DNA from: Antilocapra americana | Taxonomy: Eukaryota; Chordata; Mammalia; Artiodactyla; Antilocapridae | Assembly: GCA_007570785.1 (NCBI GenBank) | Contig: ML664174.1 | Span: forward strand, 2,689,054 to 2,753,053 | Reading direction: 5' to 3' | Length of the DNA stretch: 64,000 bases | Shown here: in pieces, positions 1 through 11,045 of the stretch | Numbering within the stretch: the first letter of the stretch is position 1 | How the letters are laid out: the number at the start of each line of letters is the position of its first letter | Translations under genes and position numbers: made by a program | Notes under the pieces: generated by a model | What the model was told of the DNA's origin: nothing | Database searches by the model: none | The model's input: only the letters and a program-made list of their open reading frames with translations

Positions 1-58
1 ACACACACACACAGACACACACACACGCAGACACACACACACAGACACACACACACAC
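1..58. repeat. (CA)n-type microsatellite
   Basis: Alternating CA with regular CAGACA interruptions fills the first 58 bases. The tract is cut by the window edge, so its true length is unknown. Confidence 0.95.
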
Positions 59-915
59 TACTAGACCAGAACTAGGGTAACAAAGTTAACATAAAACTTG
101 ACTAATACAGTAAAACTCAAGGAAGAGAAAAAGAAACAAGAAGAAAAATTAGATTCAGAAAACATAAACAGCCGGGAAAAGTGTTAACTATGTGATATGA
201 GTAAATGTGACTGCTTTCTATGCCAATGTCCATGGCAAAACACATCACTAGAAAAATGGCAAAGAACATAAAAAAACAGGCAAGCTACCAAAGAATAATG
301 AGTATCTAGCAATCATAGGATAGATTCTCAAGTATTTTAACAAAAAATATAAGTAAAATGTGATGTTTATTTTAATCTATCAGATTTGCAAAGATGAGAA
401 AGATTGATAACGCCTAGGTTGTTTTTAAGTTGATGTAAAGTTATTTGAAATGTATATAAATTGGAAGAAAATATAGTATGCTTACTTTATTCCTAAGTGA
501 GCACACATGTGCTGTGGAGCACTGCCCATCTTCTCAACCCTGCCACCTTCATTTCCTATTCTGTGTTGATTTTTGCCCAGTAATTGCTTTTTATCACAGC
601 AACTGGCCTGAACACCCAGATTTGCAAAGATATGGCATCACTGAGAGGAATATAATGAGACCTAATGTTGAAAACAGGGAACTACCTTAAGCTAGTCGTT
701 CATACAGTATCTGACATAGGTCGAACATCAGTGTTTCCCTTAAGGATTCAGAATGTCTCCCGGGAATCCTGTGAGTTCCCTGCAGCAGCCCAGAGTGCTT
801 GGGTGCAGTTGGGGAAGCACGACATTAAACTATCAACAAAGGCTCTTTCTGGAGAGTGAGATTGGGGTGGAGCGAGAGAGAGCTTGCTTTCTTATATACA
901 TTTAAACAGTTTGAA
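59..915. other. Intronic or flanking DNA, no gene seen
   Basis: AT-rich sequence with no recognisable exon or named repeat. If the RGS6 assignment is right, it belongs to the intron downstream of the exon at 2220-2330. I looked here for the start of the RGS catalytic domain and did not find it. Confidence 0.5.
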
Positions 916-1145
916 GGGCTTCCCAGGTGGTGCTTAGTGGTAAAGAACCCACCTGCTGATGCAGGAGATAGGAGATGCAGGTTCAGTCCCTAGGTTGGGA
1001 AGTTCCCCTGGAGGAGGGCATGGCAACACACTCCAGCATTTTCGCCTGGGAGAATCCCATGGACAGAGGAGCCTGGTGGGCTACACTCCATGGGGCTGCA
1101 AAGAGTCAGACATGACTGAAGCAACTGAGCATGCATGCACACACA
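916..1145 (+). mobile_element. Bov-tA-type SINE
   Basis: A tRNA-Glu-derived ruminant SINE. It has the head (GGGCTTCCCAGGTGG), a degenerate B-box (GGTTCAGTCCC), the body phrase ending CCTGGTGGGCTACA, and the tail GTCAGACATGACTGAAGCAA. This copy has a duplicated GGAGAT segment before the B-box and a GCATGCATGCACACA tail. Confidence 0.93.
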
Positions 1146-1421
1146 AAGACAGTTGGAACTTTTCATAATGAGCATCTATGACTTCTATTCCTTCTTACAA
1201 GGTTTCCATTTTAAGAAAAGAAGTCAGAAAAAAAGACAAGGGTGAAAGTGAATGAGAGAGATACAAAGAAATGAAGAAATAAAGAATTGTCTAGCCAAGG
1301 GGCAGAGGGTGCAAAGGCACAACATACTGGGTTCCTTCTGTAATCTCCAATGTGGTCTAAGATGCCCTGGGCTTTAGTTGCTCAGCTATTAAGTAAACAC
1401 ACTAGCTTCTCTCATCTGTAT

Positions 1422-1628
1422 GGGCTTCCCTGGTGGCTCAGACAGTAAAGAATTCCACAATGCAGGAGCCTAGGATCCATCCCTGCGGTTGGGAAGATCC
1501 CCTGGTGAAGGAAATGGCAACCCACTCCGGTATTCTTGCCTGGAGAATTCCATGGACAGAGGAGCTTGGTGGGCTACAGTCCAAGGGGTCACAAAGTGTC
1601 GGACTGAGCAACCAACACTTTCACTTTT
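1422..1628 (+). mobile_element. Bov-tA SINE
   Basis: Near-complete copy from GGGCTTCCCTGGTGGCTCAG to the terminal CACTTTCACTTTT. A few bases are lost in the tRNA-derived part and around the GACTGAGC tail. It is antisense to RGS6. Confidence 0.95.
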
Positions 1629-2219
1629 CTCTAGTCCATAAGGAACTTCTGAATGGAACCATTGTACCTGCTACTCCAGAAGAGCAGAGAGATGAAGACC
1701 ATGGCTCTGGGGCCCTCTGCCTGGGTCCTAATCCTAATTCTACCACCTTCTTGCTGTGTGATCTTGAGCAAGTCCATTAACTCCTGTTTTCTATCTGTTC
1801 AATTCTGAGGATAATAATGTCTACCTGTTGAGGTGACTCACTGGAAGATACTTAGCAGAGGCCAAGTACAGAGTAAATGTTAGCTATTATTGTTGTTGTT
1901 GCTAATGTACAAAAGCAAATGATCCACAGATTCTTGCCCTCCATCAGTCACAACCAGGAACTATGAGGGACTGTTCCAGTTATCGTAACATCCATATGAT
2001 CAGAGAGAGGTCAGAGGGAAGCCATAAAGGATCCACATACAAAGCTATAAAGAGGTAGAAGCCATGGGCAAGGAAATCATTTGGGTGGTTACACAAGGAG
2101 CTTCTGTTCTATTGATAAAAAGAGTCAAATTAAGATAGGGTATAATAATAATCTCATGATCTCATGCATTTGTGTTCCTCCCTCCACTTCCAAACATTAA
2201 AACTTTTTTTTTTTTTTAC

Positions 2220-2330
2220 CTCATCTCTATGTCCCATAAAGCGATATCATCACTGATCCAGGGATTGGACGGCTCGGCTGGTGTGATCAAAGGGTCATAT
2301 TCCACGTACTGTTCTGTGTAAGCAATTAAG
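2220..2330 (-). CDS. RGS6: RGS6 exon, C-terminal half of the GGL domain
   Basis: The 111-nt exon reads, after one split serine codon, [15 protein letters not shown] then [21 protein letters not shown], and ends two bases into the next codon. This is the end of the G-gamma-like domain. It includes the NPW motif that corresponds to the NPF region of G-gamma subunits and packs on G-beta-5, plus the linker to the RGS domain. The acceptor is a strong pyrimidine tract ending CTGCAG. The donor is GTAAAA, followed at once by a run of 14 A on the coding strand. Phase matches the exon at 13889-13950 (E-S-L junction). From memory, human has Val where this reads Ile in DDIALWD. This is the last exon of the gene in the window. 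Confidence 0.95.
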
Positions 2331-3539
2331 CTGCAGGAGGAAAGCAGAGCAAAGAATACCACCAATTTCCTATAACAACAGGTACTCTGTTTAACACAAA
2401 CAACATATCAGCCTTCATACAATTCCAAGTTGAAGGGAAAAAATGACCTCCACTCCCACTTCTGACAACTCAAACTGTTTTCATTTGTCCTTGTTCCCGC
2501 CCCATGATTGACATATTGTTTCTGCATTATTGCAGTCACAATACATACATACATTTTATATCTTTCCCCACCTAACTCTTTCCCTGAATCTTGGTGCATC
2601 CCTCCCTGGTTATGCTAGCTTTACTGATACACTGGTCCAAACCTGCCTGGGTATCACCCTCCCATGGGGACTGCAGATCTCAGGGGATCTGGGGCACACA
2701 GCAGATGCTACAGTTTTTCAAGGCTGCTAGCCCAGCATTCCCAGTTGGAGGATTTACTTAAACCCTTTAAAGTCCTGGCAGACCTAAATGAGTTAACCTA
2801 TTCAAAGCATTTTTTTTTTTCAAAAAGTAACTCAGTTTTTATAGTTATAATTTAAAAAGTCATAATCTTTTAAAATAAAATTTCATTTTTAAAAACTTCA
2901 TGTAACTAAAATGATAAAATAGTGCTAAACAATTTCCTGTACAAAAAGCAATGGCGATGTTTTTTCTCCTATCCCTTCTCACAGACGCTTTTACTTTCTG
3001 TCTTTACTTTTTTTTTTAGCATTTACCTGGATATTCCTAAATTATATGTTTCCATAGCTGCTTTTGATTATCAATTTTAAACAAAGATCAACTTTTTACT
3101 CACCAGACCCCAACTCCCTCCACCATTTCCTCCCATGAGCCTCCAAATATAACACTTTTGTTATACCAGTAGTCAGTGTTCATGTTATTAAACTATATAA
3201 TAATTGTTTGCTGCTGGGCTCAGCAGTGTATTACATTTTTTAAGTGTTCTAACAAATCTGTAAAAACATCTAGCAATACTTTCCCACATTTTAAGCACAT
3301 CAGATAATCAATCCGTTCTATCTCTGTCTCCTGGAGGCCCTCTCCCCAAAGTCTTGAGTCCTCTTGCTCTTGTCAGAACCATTTGTTCTATAGGCTTGAT
3401 GCAAAATCATCATTATCTCGGGCCTTCCTTCATTTCTGTTGGAGCCCTGGTTTCCTGGATTCCATGCCTGCTTATTGGTTTTACTCCCTGGTTGTGCTGA
3501 AGCACATCTTTTAGCGGTTTCCTAAGAAAGGATATACAA
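2331..3539. other. RGS6 intron, no further feature supported
   Basis: AT-rich intron sequence directly upstream (in gene sense) of the last exon in view. It has several poly-T runs (for example 2812-2820 and 3009-3018) and no exon or confidently named repeat. Confidence 0.5.
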
Positions 3540-4150
3540 GAGCTAAATATTTTGAGTCTTTGCAGGCCTAAAAATGCTTTACTTTATACTTCACTTGCAG
3601 TGCTGGATATAGAACCCTGAGTTAAAACTAATTTTTCTTTCAGAATTTTGAAGGCATTGCTCCATTTCTTTTGATATCCAGTTTGTTATGGTACTATTGA
3701 GAAGTCTGAATCCATTTTAATTTTTGTTCTTTTGTTTGGTTTCTTTTCTCTCTGGAATCTTAGAGTTGTCTCTTTATTGCTATAGTGTTTTCAGATTTCC
3801 CCATGACCCTTGCTGGTAGTTTTTATTCACTGTGTACAATGGGCAATCAATAGGTAAAAAATACATGTATACATATATATATTTCCCAGAAATCTCATGG
3901 TGTTTCTTTGGTAATTTCATAACCTTCATCTCCTTGGTTTTCTCTTTTTATAATTCTTTTAAGTTAAATGTGGGAATGGATAATCCAATATTCCTAAATT
4001 TTCTCTATTATTTTGTTCTCCTGCCTTCTAATAGTTCTGAAATTTTCTTTATTTTTTCCATTATGGACTATTGCTTTCTTACATTTCCAGAGTTCACTCT
4101 TGTTTATCGTAGTATCTAGTTCTTCTTTTATGAATGAAATATCTTCTTAG
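3540..4150 (-). mobile_element. Probable ancient LINE-1 fragment
   Basis: T-rich sequence containing phrases such as GAATTTTGAAGGCATTGCTC and TTGAGAAGTCTGAATCC that I associate with antisense old mammalian L1. It is strongly diverged; the family and boundaries are uncertain. Confidence 0.35.
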
Positions 4151-4165
4151 GTTTCTGTGAATATC

Positions 4166-4374
4166 GTGTGCTCAGTCATTCAGTCATGTCTGACTCTTTG
4201 CGTCCCCCTAGACTGTAGCCCACAAGGCTCCTCTGTCCATGGAATTTTCCAGGCAAGAGTATTGGAGCAGGTTTCCATTCCCTATTCCAAGGCATCTTTG
4301 CAACGCAGGGATCAAACCTGAGTCTCTTGCACTGGCAGGCATATTCTTTACCTCTGAGCCACCAGAGAAACCCC
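4166..4374 (-). mobile_element. Bov-tA SINE
   Basis: Reverse orientation copy from GTGCTCAGTCATTCAGTCAT to the reverse-complement head CCACCAGAGAAACCCC. Its body is more diverged than most copies in this window. Confidence 0.93.
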
Positions 4375-4407
4375 AAGTAGTGGTAGACAAACTTGTTCTA
4401 CAAGACC

Positions 4408-4520
4408 ATGAGTTTGGGTAAACTCCTGGAGGTGGTGATGGAGAGGGAGGCCTGGCGTGCTGCGATTCATGGGGTTGCAAAGAGTCGAACACGACTGAGC
4501 AACTGAACTGAACTGAACTT
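4408..4520 (+). mobile_element. BovB (RTE) LINE, 3' end
   Basis: Only the last ~110 bp of BovB. It runs from CATGAGTTTGGGTAAACTCC through GGCCTGGCGTGCTGCGATTC to the diagnostic repeated tail (TGAAC)n. It is 5'-truncated, as is usual for RTE elements in ruminants. Confidence 0.9.
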
Positions 4521-4690
4521 AGGCTTGGCAGACCAGATGGTGTCTGTTGCAACTACTTGGCTCTTCCATTATGGCACAAAAGCAGCCACAGATCATTCGT
4601 GAATAAATGTGTGACTGTGTTCCAATAAAACTTTATTTGCAAACACAGGGAGTGGAGTGGAATGGATTTGGCCTGCGTGTTATAGTTAGC
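4521..4690 (+). mobile_element. hAT-Charlie-type nonautonomous DNA transposon fragment
   Basis: Contains GCCAGATGG-like and TGTTGCAACTACT motifs, then CCAATAAAACTTTATTTGC and TTTGGCC...GTTATAGTT. This is the layout of a common mammalian MER-class element. The family name is not certain. Confidence 0.45.
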
Positions 4691-5099
4691 AGTCTCTTGC
4701 CTATGGGCATCTCCATCTGGCTCCTGAGAGCAGGGCATGGGAGGAGTCTGGGGTCCCACAGATCGTATGCAACTCAGTCAGCAATTCTCTTGCTTTCAAC
4801 TTGCCCTTTGTGATGTGACATGTCTGAGTTCTGAGCTAATGGGACTCAATTTCTCCAGAGAATAAAGTGCCCACCTCTTGTGTTTGTTGTTAGTGGGGAG
4901 AGAAGGTCTCTTTGTGGGCTTGGAATCACAGATACAGAAGCTCCAGAGACTGACTACTTATTCCCCTGGGGTTACTCCCTTCCTCCTTCTTGCCTCCCAC
5001 GGTCCTGGGTGCCTTCAAGAGTCAAAGCCAGATTTTGCTGTGCAAACTGGTTTTGTTATAATTCTCCCATCCCTAACAAGGGGGTCATAATGTTCTTCA
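4691..5099. other. Intronic DNA, nothing recognised
   Basis: Unique-looking intron sequence between two old repeats; no exon-like stretch with splice sites. Confidence 0.4.
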
Positions 5100-5640
5100 T
5101 TCTGTCCCCATTCAATTTCTTTTTTATTAAATTTTGAAACATTTCTGGCATAAAAATTATAAAAGCACCACCCTTGAACTCACCACCCAATAAAAAGAAA
5201 CACGACATTACAGACAGAGACAGAAATCTGTGGTCATGCTTCTTAATTCCATACACTTGGGATCTTGGAAAAATGTGTGGAAATTGTTCATTCATTTGTT
5301 GAACTTGTGATTTTATACTATTTTTATTCCTTTACTGACATGTTACTTTTGGGGAGTGAGAGAAAACAAATATTTGTCCACAATATTATTAGTATCTTAA
5401 ATGAATTTATTATAATTTATGTAATCATTTCCTTTATATTAGACATAGACTTTTTCTTTTTTTAGTATACATAGTTCTGGCTATAGTAAAACACCATTGT
5501 TCATGTAATTTTTTTTATCTTTTAGGTTATTTATTTAGAATTAATATCTATAAGTGGAATTATTGGGCCAACAGGTATAAATCTTTTTATGGTTATCGAT
5601 CCACAATAAAATTTTCCCATAAGCACACTGCCATCTTGAG
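5100..5640 (-). mobile_element. Ancient L1 fragment
   Basis: AT-rich block with antisense-L1 phrases such as TCTATAAGTGGAATTATTGG GCC and a trailing AATAAAATTTTCCCA. These correspond to the reverse of the L1 ORF2 3' region. Highly diverged; boundaries approximate. Confidence 0.4.
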
Positions 5641-5767
5641 TGTCACCAGGTTCTCCTGTAATGGCAGGTTCAGAGTCACAATTCCTGCTACTGAATTGCA
5701 AAGAGCAGGCATGGCCAAGTAGCTTACTTCTGAGAATGTGAAGAAATTCATTGGCAGCTCCATCTCA

Positions 5768-5933
5768 TTGCTACTCAAAACGCGGTTCATGAAGCACAGC
5801 GCAGGCATCACCTGGGAGCTTGTAAGAAATGCAGAAGCTCAGGCCCCACCCAGACCCACCGAGTCAGAATCTGCATTGGTAATAAGATCACCAGGTGAAC
5901 TATATGCACGTTAAAGTTTGAGAAGCACCACAT
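5768..5933 (+). mobile_element. MER5A-like hAT-Charlie element
   Basis: Contains GCATCACCTGGGAGCTTGT, CAGGCCCCACCCAGACC, GAGTCAGAATCTGCATT and the terminal TTAAAGTTTGAGAAGCAC, in the order expected for the ~190-bp MER5A element. Confidence 0.75.
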
Positions 5934-6134
5934 CCCGTTCTTCAATTTTCTGAGAGGCTCAGGATGTTTTATTCATCAAACGAAGATGAAGGAGCCTGTG
6001 ATACTTTTAGTTTTAAACACATTGTCTCATGCATGGACTGTAACCCCACAGGGTGGGAGGAGCAGTGGACCAAATTGAAAAGCTTTGGTTTCTAGTTCTT
6101 CGGTGAGCCATTGAACTGATCTTTGTTGAGTTCA

Positions 6135-6298
6135 GGGATTCCCTGGTGGCTCAGATGGTGAAGAATCTGCCCGTGATGAAGGAGACCCAGCTTTGATCCC
6201 TGGGTCAGGAAGATCCCTTGGAGAAAGGAATGGCAACCCACTCCAGTATTCTCACCTGGCGAATTCCGTGGAGAGAGGAGCCTGGCGTGCTATAAGGC
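6135..6298 (+). mobile_element. Bov-tA SINE, 3' truncated
   Basis: Head and body are present (GGGATTCCCTGGTGGCTCAG to GGAGCCTGGCGTGCTATA), but the GTCGGACACGACTGAG tail is missing. Confidence 0.9.
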
Positions 6299-6689
6299 AA
6301 GTTGGCCATGTATTACTAACGGCCTTGATGAGCCCTCAGGACCTTTTGGTAAGAAAATAGGAAAGCATTTCAAGAGTCCTCCAATTACCCCACAACTATG
6401 AGATGGACCCTTGCAACCACCACAGGCAGTGCACGCCCACCATCCTGTAAATCTCTTGTTGGTGTACGTTTGGTGTGGGCAAGGCTTCATCCACACACGC
6501 CATCCAGCATCTCAGGTGAGAACGGACAGGCACGGGAGTGCTAAGTGAGCACTGGGACAGCAAGGGTCAAGAGATAAGTCGGAGCTGTGACAGCTCAGTG
6601 GGCAGGCATCCCTTTGCCACGTGGGCCAAATTCATGCTTCCTGAGGTGACACATCCAGACAGAGGGTGATGCACTCCAACCCCACAGGG
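6299..6689. other. Intronic DNA, no gene seen
   Basis: No recognisable exon. The right-hand part may already belong to the old interspersed repeat that follows. Confidence 0.4.
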
Positions 6690-7344
6690 ACAGAAGCTCC
6701 TGGGCTTGGGACCCTGCCCAACCTGGCCCTATGTATCTCTTTGTCCAGCTGTCCATCTATATCCTTTAATAAACGGGTAAGTAAAGTGTTTCCCTGAGTT
6801 CTGTGAGACACTCTGTAAATTAACCAAACCCAAGAGAGGGGTCATGGAAACCTCTGTTTACAGCCAAGTCAGACAGCAGTTGTGGGGAACCTAAGCCCAT
6901 TATGACTGGTGTCTGAAGTGAAAGTCGCTCAGTCATGTCTGACTCTTTGCGACCCCTTGGACTCTACAGTCCATGGAATTCTCCAGGCCAGAATACTGGA
7001 GTGGGTAGCTTTTCCCTTCTCCGGTGAGGGGGGGGGGGTGTCTTCCCAACCCAGGGATCGAACCCAGGTCTCTCACATTGCAGGCGGATTCTTTACCAGC
7101 TAAGCCACAAGGGAAGCCCAAGAATACTGGAGTGGGTAGCCTATCCCTTCTCCAGCTGGTCTTCCCAACCCAGGAATTGAACCGAGGTCCCCTGCATTGC
7201 AAACCGAGCTCTGACACTACCTCCAGGTAGAGTGTCAGACAGAGTTAAATTGTAGGACACCTGGCTGGTGTCAGAGAATTGCCTGGTGTGGAGGAAACAT
7301 CCCCATGTATCTAGTGTCAACAGAACCATGAGTATGGTGGTGTG
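6690..7344. repeat. Old mammalian interspersed repeat split by a SINE doublet
   Basis: The stretch 6690-6917 (ATCCTTTAATAAACGGGTAA, AGTGTTTCCCTGAGTTCTGT, ...GACTGGTGTCTGAAG) continues after the SINE at 7205-7344 (ACACTACCTCCAGGTAGAGT, AATTGTAGGACACCTGGCTG, GAATTGCCTGGTGTGGAGG). I recognise this as a recurrent mammalian repeat but cannot name the family with confidence. Confidence 0.4.
6918..7204 (-). mobile_element. Bov-tA SINE with a second, fused tRNA-derived head
   Basis: A full reverse-oriented unit (6918-7119) abuts a second head-only unit (7120-7204). The junction in element sense is CACTCCAGTATTCTT joined to GGGCTTCCC, the same join used at 16663 and near 23495 and 23628. A G-rich run (GGGGGGGGGG) interrupts the first unit near 7028. 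Confidence 0.85.
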
Positions 7345-7554
7345 AGAAAGTGTTAGTCGCTCAGTCATTTCTGAATTTTTGCGACCCCACGGACTGTAGC
7401 CCACCAGGCTCCTCTGTCCATGGAATTCTCCAGGCAAGAATACTGGAGTGGGTTGCCATTTCCTTCTCCAGGGGATCTTCCCGACCCAGGGAATGAACTC
7501 AGGTCTCCTGCACTGCAGGTGGACTCTTTACCATCTGAGCCACCAGGGAAGCCC
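7345..7554 (-). mobile_element. Bov-tA SINE
   Basis: Complete reverse-oriented copy from AGTGTTAGTCGCTCAG to CACCAGGGAAGCCC. The body is close to consensus. Confidence 0.95.
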
Positions 7555-8669
7555 ATGGTGGCTTGAGAGTAAAGGAAAAACACAGGGAAAGGAAGACTGT
7601 AGTTTTTCCCTACACAGCATCCCAAGAATGAAGTCTATATATGGCATCTGTACATAGTATCTGAGGGGGAAGAACAAGAGATGCTGTCAGGCTCCAGGGA
7701 AAATGGGCAGTAAGGGCTGGCTTGCAGCTGTGGGAAGTGATTACTCAAGGGGAGCAAGGGCATGGAATACAAAGCATTCTGGAGAGTGACCATCATTTTG
7801 ACTTTAGAAATACAATACAAATGTGCTGCTGCATTCCTTAGGAAATCAGGGCCTCTCGTGGGAAGGAAATCTGGAGACGGAATGTGAGAAGGGTGAACAG
7901 GAGAGTGTGTTTACATCCCCTTTGGTACGTGTACTTTCTAAATGATGATGCACAAAGGGGGACCGGGCAGGAAGAGGATCTGAATGGGAAGGGAATGAAA
8001 AGCAGAGCAGCAGTGCAGACACAGAGGGGAAAAGGTTGCTTCTTATTAATTCATTCATCTCTCTTTCTTCACGTTGGAGAAAACGGGGAAGAAAGACAAT
8101 ATAAAGAAGGAGTTCCTTAATTATGCGCCATCCAGAGAAAAAGTATGCAACAGAGAAACTCGGGTTGAGAGAAGGGCCATGGAGGTGAATGTGGCCCCTT
8201 AGACAGAAGAGCATACGCCAGGCCAGCTATCACGGCCTTTCTAGGTCTTGATCTGGATACAGGCACCCTGTCTACAGTGTTACCTTTGGTGTTTTCTTTT
8301 CTATCACCTAACATGAGCTGGGAGAGAGAAGCAAGGACTCTGCGGTATCTGGAATCACATAAAAGCAATGTTGTAATGACCTCTTCGCCCCCCTTTTTTT
8401 TCCTCCCTGAAACTATCATTAGACATTAAGTTCACAGACTTCTATCACCCTCCCTAACAGCTTTTTAATAGACCCTTAGGGTACGCAGTCCCTTGCTCAT
8501 TATCTCATTTCATGAATTACATTTCATGATCACAGAGGGGTCAGGAAGCAGAGGAGGAACCAGCTATAATTTCAAGGGGCAGTGGTGATCTCAGACATGG
8601 GCAGGCAAGGTGATGGTAAAAAATCAATTCAGCAGTTGGCTGTGACACACACATGGCTCCCAAGGATCA
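7555..8669. other. RGS6 intron, no gene seen
   Basis: Contains open frames of up to 122 codons on the minus strand (7846-8214), but no splice-bounded coding segment or known domain. I see no convincing repeat. Confidence 0.5.
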
Positions 8670-8874
8670 GGTGAAAGTGAAGTCGCTCAGTCGTGTCCAA
8701 CTCTTTGCGACCCCGTGGACTGTAGCCTACCAGGCTTCTCCATCCATGGAATTTTCCAGGCAAGAATACTGGAGTGGGTTGCCATTTCCTTCTCCACGAG
8801 ATCTTCCCCATCCAGGGATCGAACCCGGGTCTCCTGCATTGTAGACGGATGCTTTACCGTCTGAGCCACCATCA
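8670..8874 (-). mobile_element. Bov-tA SINE
   Basis: Reverse-oriented full copy with a well kept B-box (reverse complement of GGGTTCGATCCC). An A14 run follows near 8901. Confidence 0.95.
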
Positions 8875-9324
8875 GGTAAGGATAAGCTAAGTGCAGGAGC
8901 AAAAAAAAAAAAAATCACACAACACTATTTCTTGGCGTGATCTGGGCAGTGACTGGCCAGAGCTCAGTACCACTAAAGGTAGAGAAACATAGCAAAAGAT
9001 AGAGACTTTCCAGACAATTTGGAACTAAAATGTATAGATTTTTGTGTTCTATAAGTTGGTTTGCCTAGTGCTATAAAGCTGGGCTGAATAAAAAGTGGAT
9101 CCCCTTGAGCACTCTTGCAGAGAAGAGCAGGATCTCATCTATTTGGCAATTTCACCTATTGAAGAAACATAGGTAAATGACTAAAAGGGCCTCGAAGCAG
9201 AGTCTACAATGAAACACATATGCCCCAAGGCTCACTGCCTGTTATTAAGAGCATACCTCATGGAGATTCTTTCCCTCTTGCTTTTGGATGGAGACTAAAG
9301 AACTTGATTATTCTGATTTTCTGG
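8875..9324. other. RGS6 intron, no gene seen
   Basis: Unique-looking sequence; nothing recognised apart from a short poly-A run. Confidence 0.45.
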
Positions 9325-9803
9325 TGTGGTAGTTGTAAAAATGGAGTCTATTTCCCCAGTCCTTGAATCTGATCTGGGCCTGTGACTTGCTTTTGTTAAT
9401 AAAATGCAGCAGAAGTGTCAGAATGCCAGTTTCAAGCCTCCAGGAGCTGTGCATGTTTCTGCTCTCTTGCTTGCAATCCTTCTGTTCCCAGGCAAACAAG
9501 GTTAAACCGGCCTGCTGGAGGATGGGAGACCATGCAAAGCTCTGCCCAATGGACCCACCCGAGGTCATCCTAAACCAGCTGAGCCAAACATGTGAGAGAT
9601 CCCAGGCAAGATCAGTGGAGCAGCCAACCCAGTCCACAGAGGCACACAGACACGAGGGTGGTCCAGCAGACACAGATATGTGTACACAGACATGTGAGCA
9701 CACAGACTGGCAGGCAGTCATGTGAGCAACAGTAAATGTCACTTGTTTGAAGACACTATGTTTTTAGGTGGTTTGTTACTCAGCAATAGCTAACTGATAC
9801 ACC
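9325..9803 (+). mobile_element. MaLR-type LTR (MLT1-like), solo
   Basis: Phrases such as CTGGGCCTGTGACTTGCTTT, AATAAAATGCAGCAGAAGTG, GCCTGCTGGAGGATGGGAGA and the 3' GCAATAGCTAACTGATACAC follow the layout of an ERVL-MaLR LTR. No internal region adjoins it, so it is a solo LTR. Confidence 0.75.
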
Positions 9804-9936
9804 TGGCCTGCTACATATTGGAAATGGGAATAATTTAGAGAGGAAGAAGGGCTACTGGAGACAAGCTATGCTGACAGAAATAAGAAAACAAGGCAGCAAC
9901 TAAAAAGAAAAAACAGACTCAAAGAACATATTGGTC

Positions 9937-10147
9937 TGGGACCCTGATGGCTCAGATAGTAAAGAATCTGCCTGTAATGCAGAAGACCCAGGTTTGATCC
10001 CTGAGTAAGGAAGCTCCCCTGGAGAAGGGAATGGCGAGCCACTCCAGTATTCTTGCCTGGAGAATTCCATGGATAGATGAGCCTGGAAGGCTGCAGTTCA
10101 TGAGGTCACAGAGTTGGACATGACTGAGCAACCAGCACTTTTGCTTT
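9937..10147 (+). mobile_element. Bov-tA SINE
   Basis: Full-length, moderately diverged copy from GGGACCCTGATGGCTCAG to CAACCAGCACTTTTGCT. Confidence 0.93.
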
Positions 10148-10870
10148 ACTAGGGGAAAGGGAAACATTTTGATAAGACCTTGATCACTGACAGAATTTTA
10201 AAGCACAATATATGAACACTGACCCTGAGTTATCCAGAAAACTTAACTGGAAGGCAATGTCCTTCCTTTAAGAAGGCAAGGGCATGTGTAAGCAATATTC
10301 TCATTCAAAATAATTAAAATGAAAAGCTCAAGGTGTTAAGCATTATTTGTCTGGAAAATTCATTTGTGTGTGCAGGGACCATACTTCTGAAGCCAAAACT
10401 GGGTGACACTTCAGATGGGCTTTGGTGCCACTTCCAGGAAATAGAGTTTGGTGGCCATGATATAGGCATTTTGGGATATTTGACCACTCATAGGGACAAT
10501 GAGACAGAAGAGGGGAAATCAAGATGGCCCAGGAAAATCTGCACAGGAGAGCCAATGTCCTTCCTCAAAGGTTCTGGGTTCATGGTACCAGAGGAGGCAG
10601 CCCACAGACTGGAGGCTGCAGGGCCAGCCTTTGGCAGCCTGCAGGAGTCTCTGTGCTGGAGAGTGAAAAGAGAGAGGTGGGAAGAACTGCCATCTGCAGG
10701 GTCAGCCTCTTTCCTTGGCTTGCCCTCTGACCCTCTGGACACTACACGCCAAGTTCATGCCATTTTATGTACTTGAATTTTGCTCCTTTCCAAAGCATTG
10801 CACTGGAAAATAATAATTGTTCACATTCACGGCAAGTGCTGTAAGTGCCAAGGACTAGATCAGGCTCTCA
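10148..10870. other. RGS6 intron, no gene seen
   Basis: An open frame of 147 codons (10333-10776, plus) lies here. It has no recognisable domain, no splice context and lies antisense in an intron, so it is not called as a gene. Confidence 0.5.
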
Positions 10871-11045
10871 CAGAGGATTAACTCATGAACCCTGCCTGTT
10901 AGTTAAGCACCACTGCTGTCTCCCCTTTCAAGAGGTGCACAGAGAGGTGCAGCAACCTGCCCAAGGTCACAGTTAGAAAATGGCAGAGGCAGACTCTGAA
11001 CCTAGATGGCTGGCTCCACATCCATCCCCTACATTATGTGGTTCT
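10871..11045 (-). mobile_element. MIR SINE
   Basis: Reverse-oriented MIR core: GATTAACTCATGAACCCTGC, GCACAGAGAGGTGCAGCAAC, CTGCCCAAGGTCACAGTTAG and GAACCTAGATGGCTGGCTCC. Confidence 0.8.
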
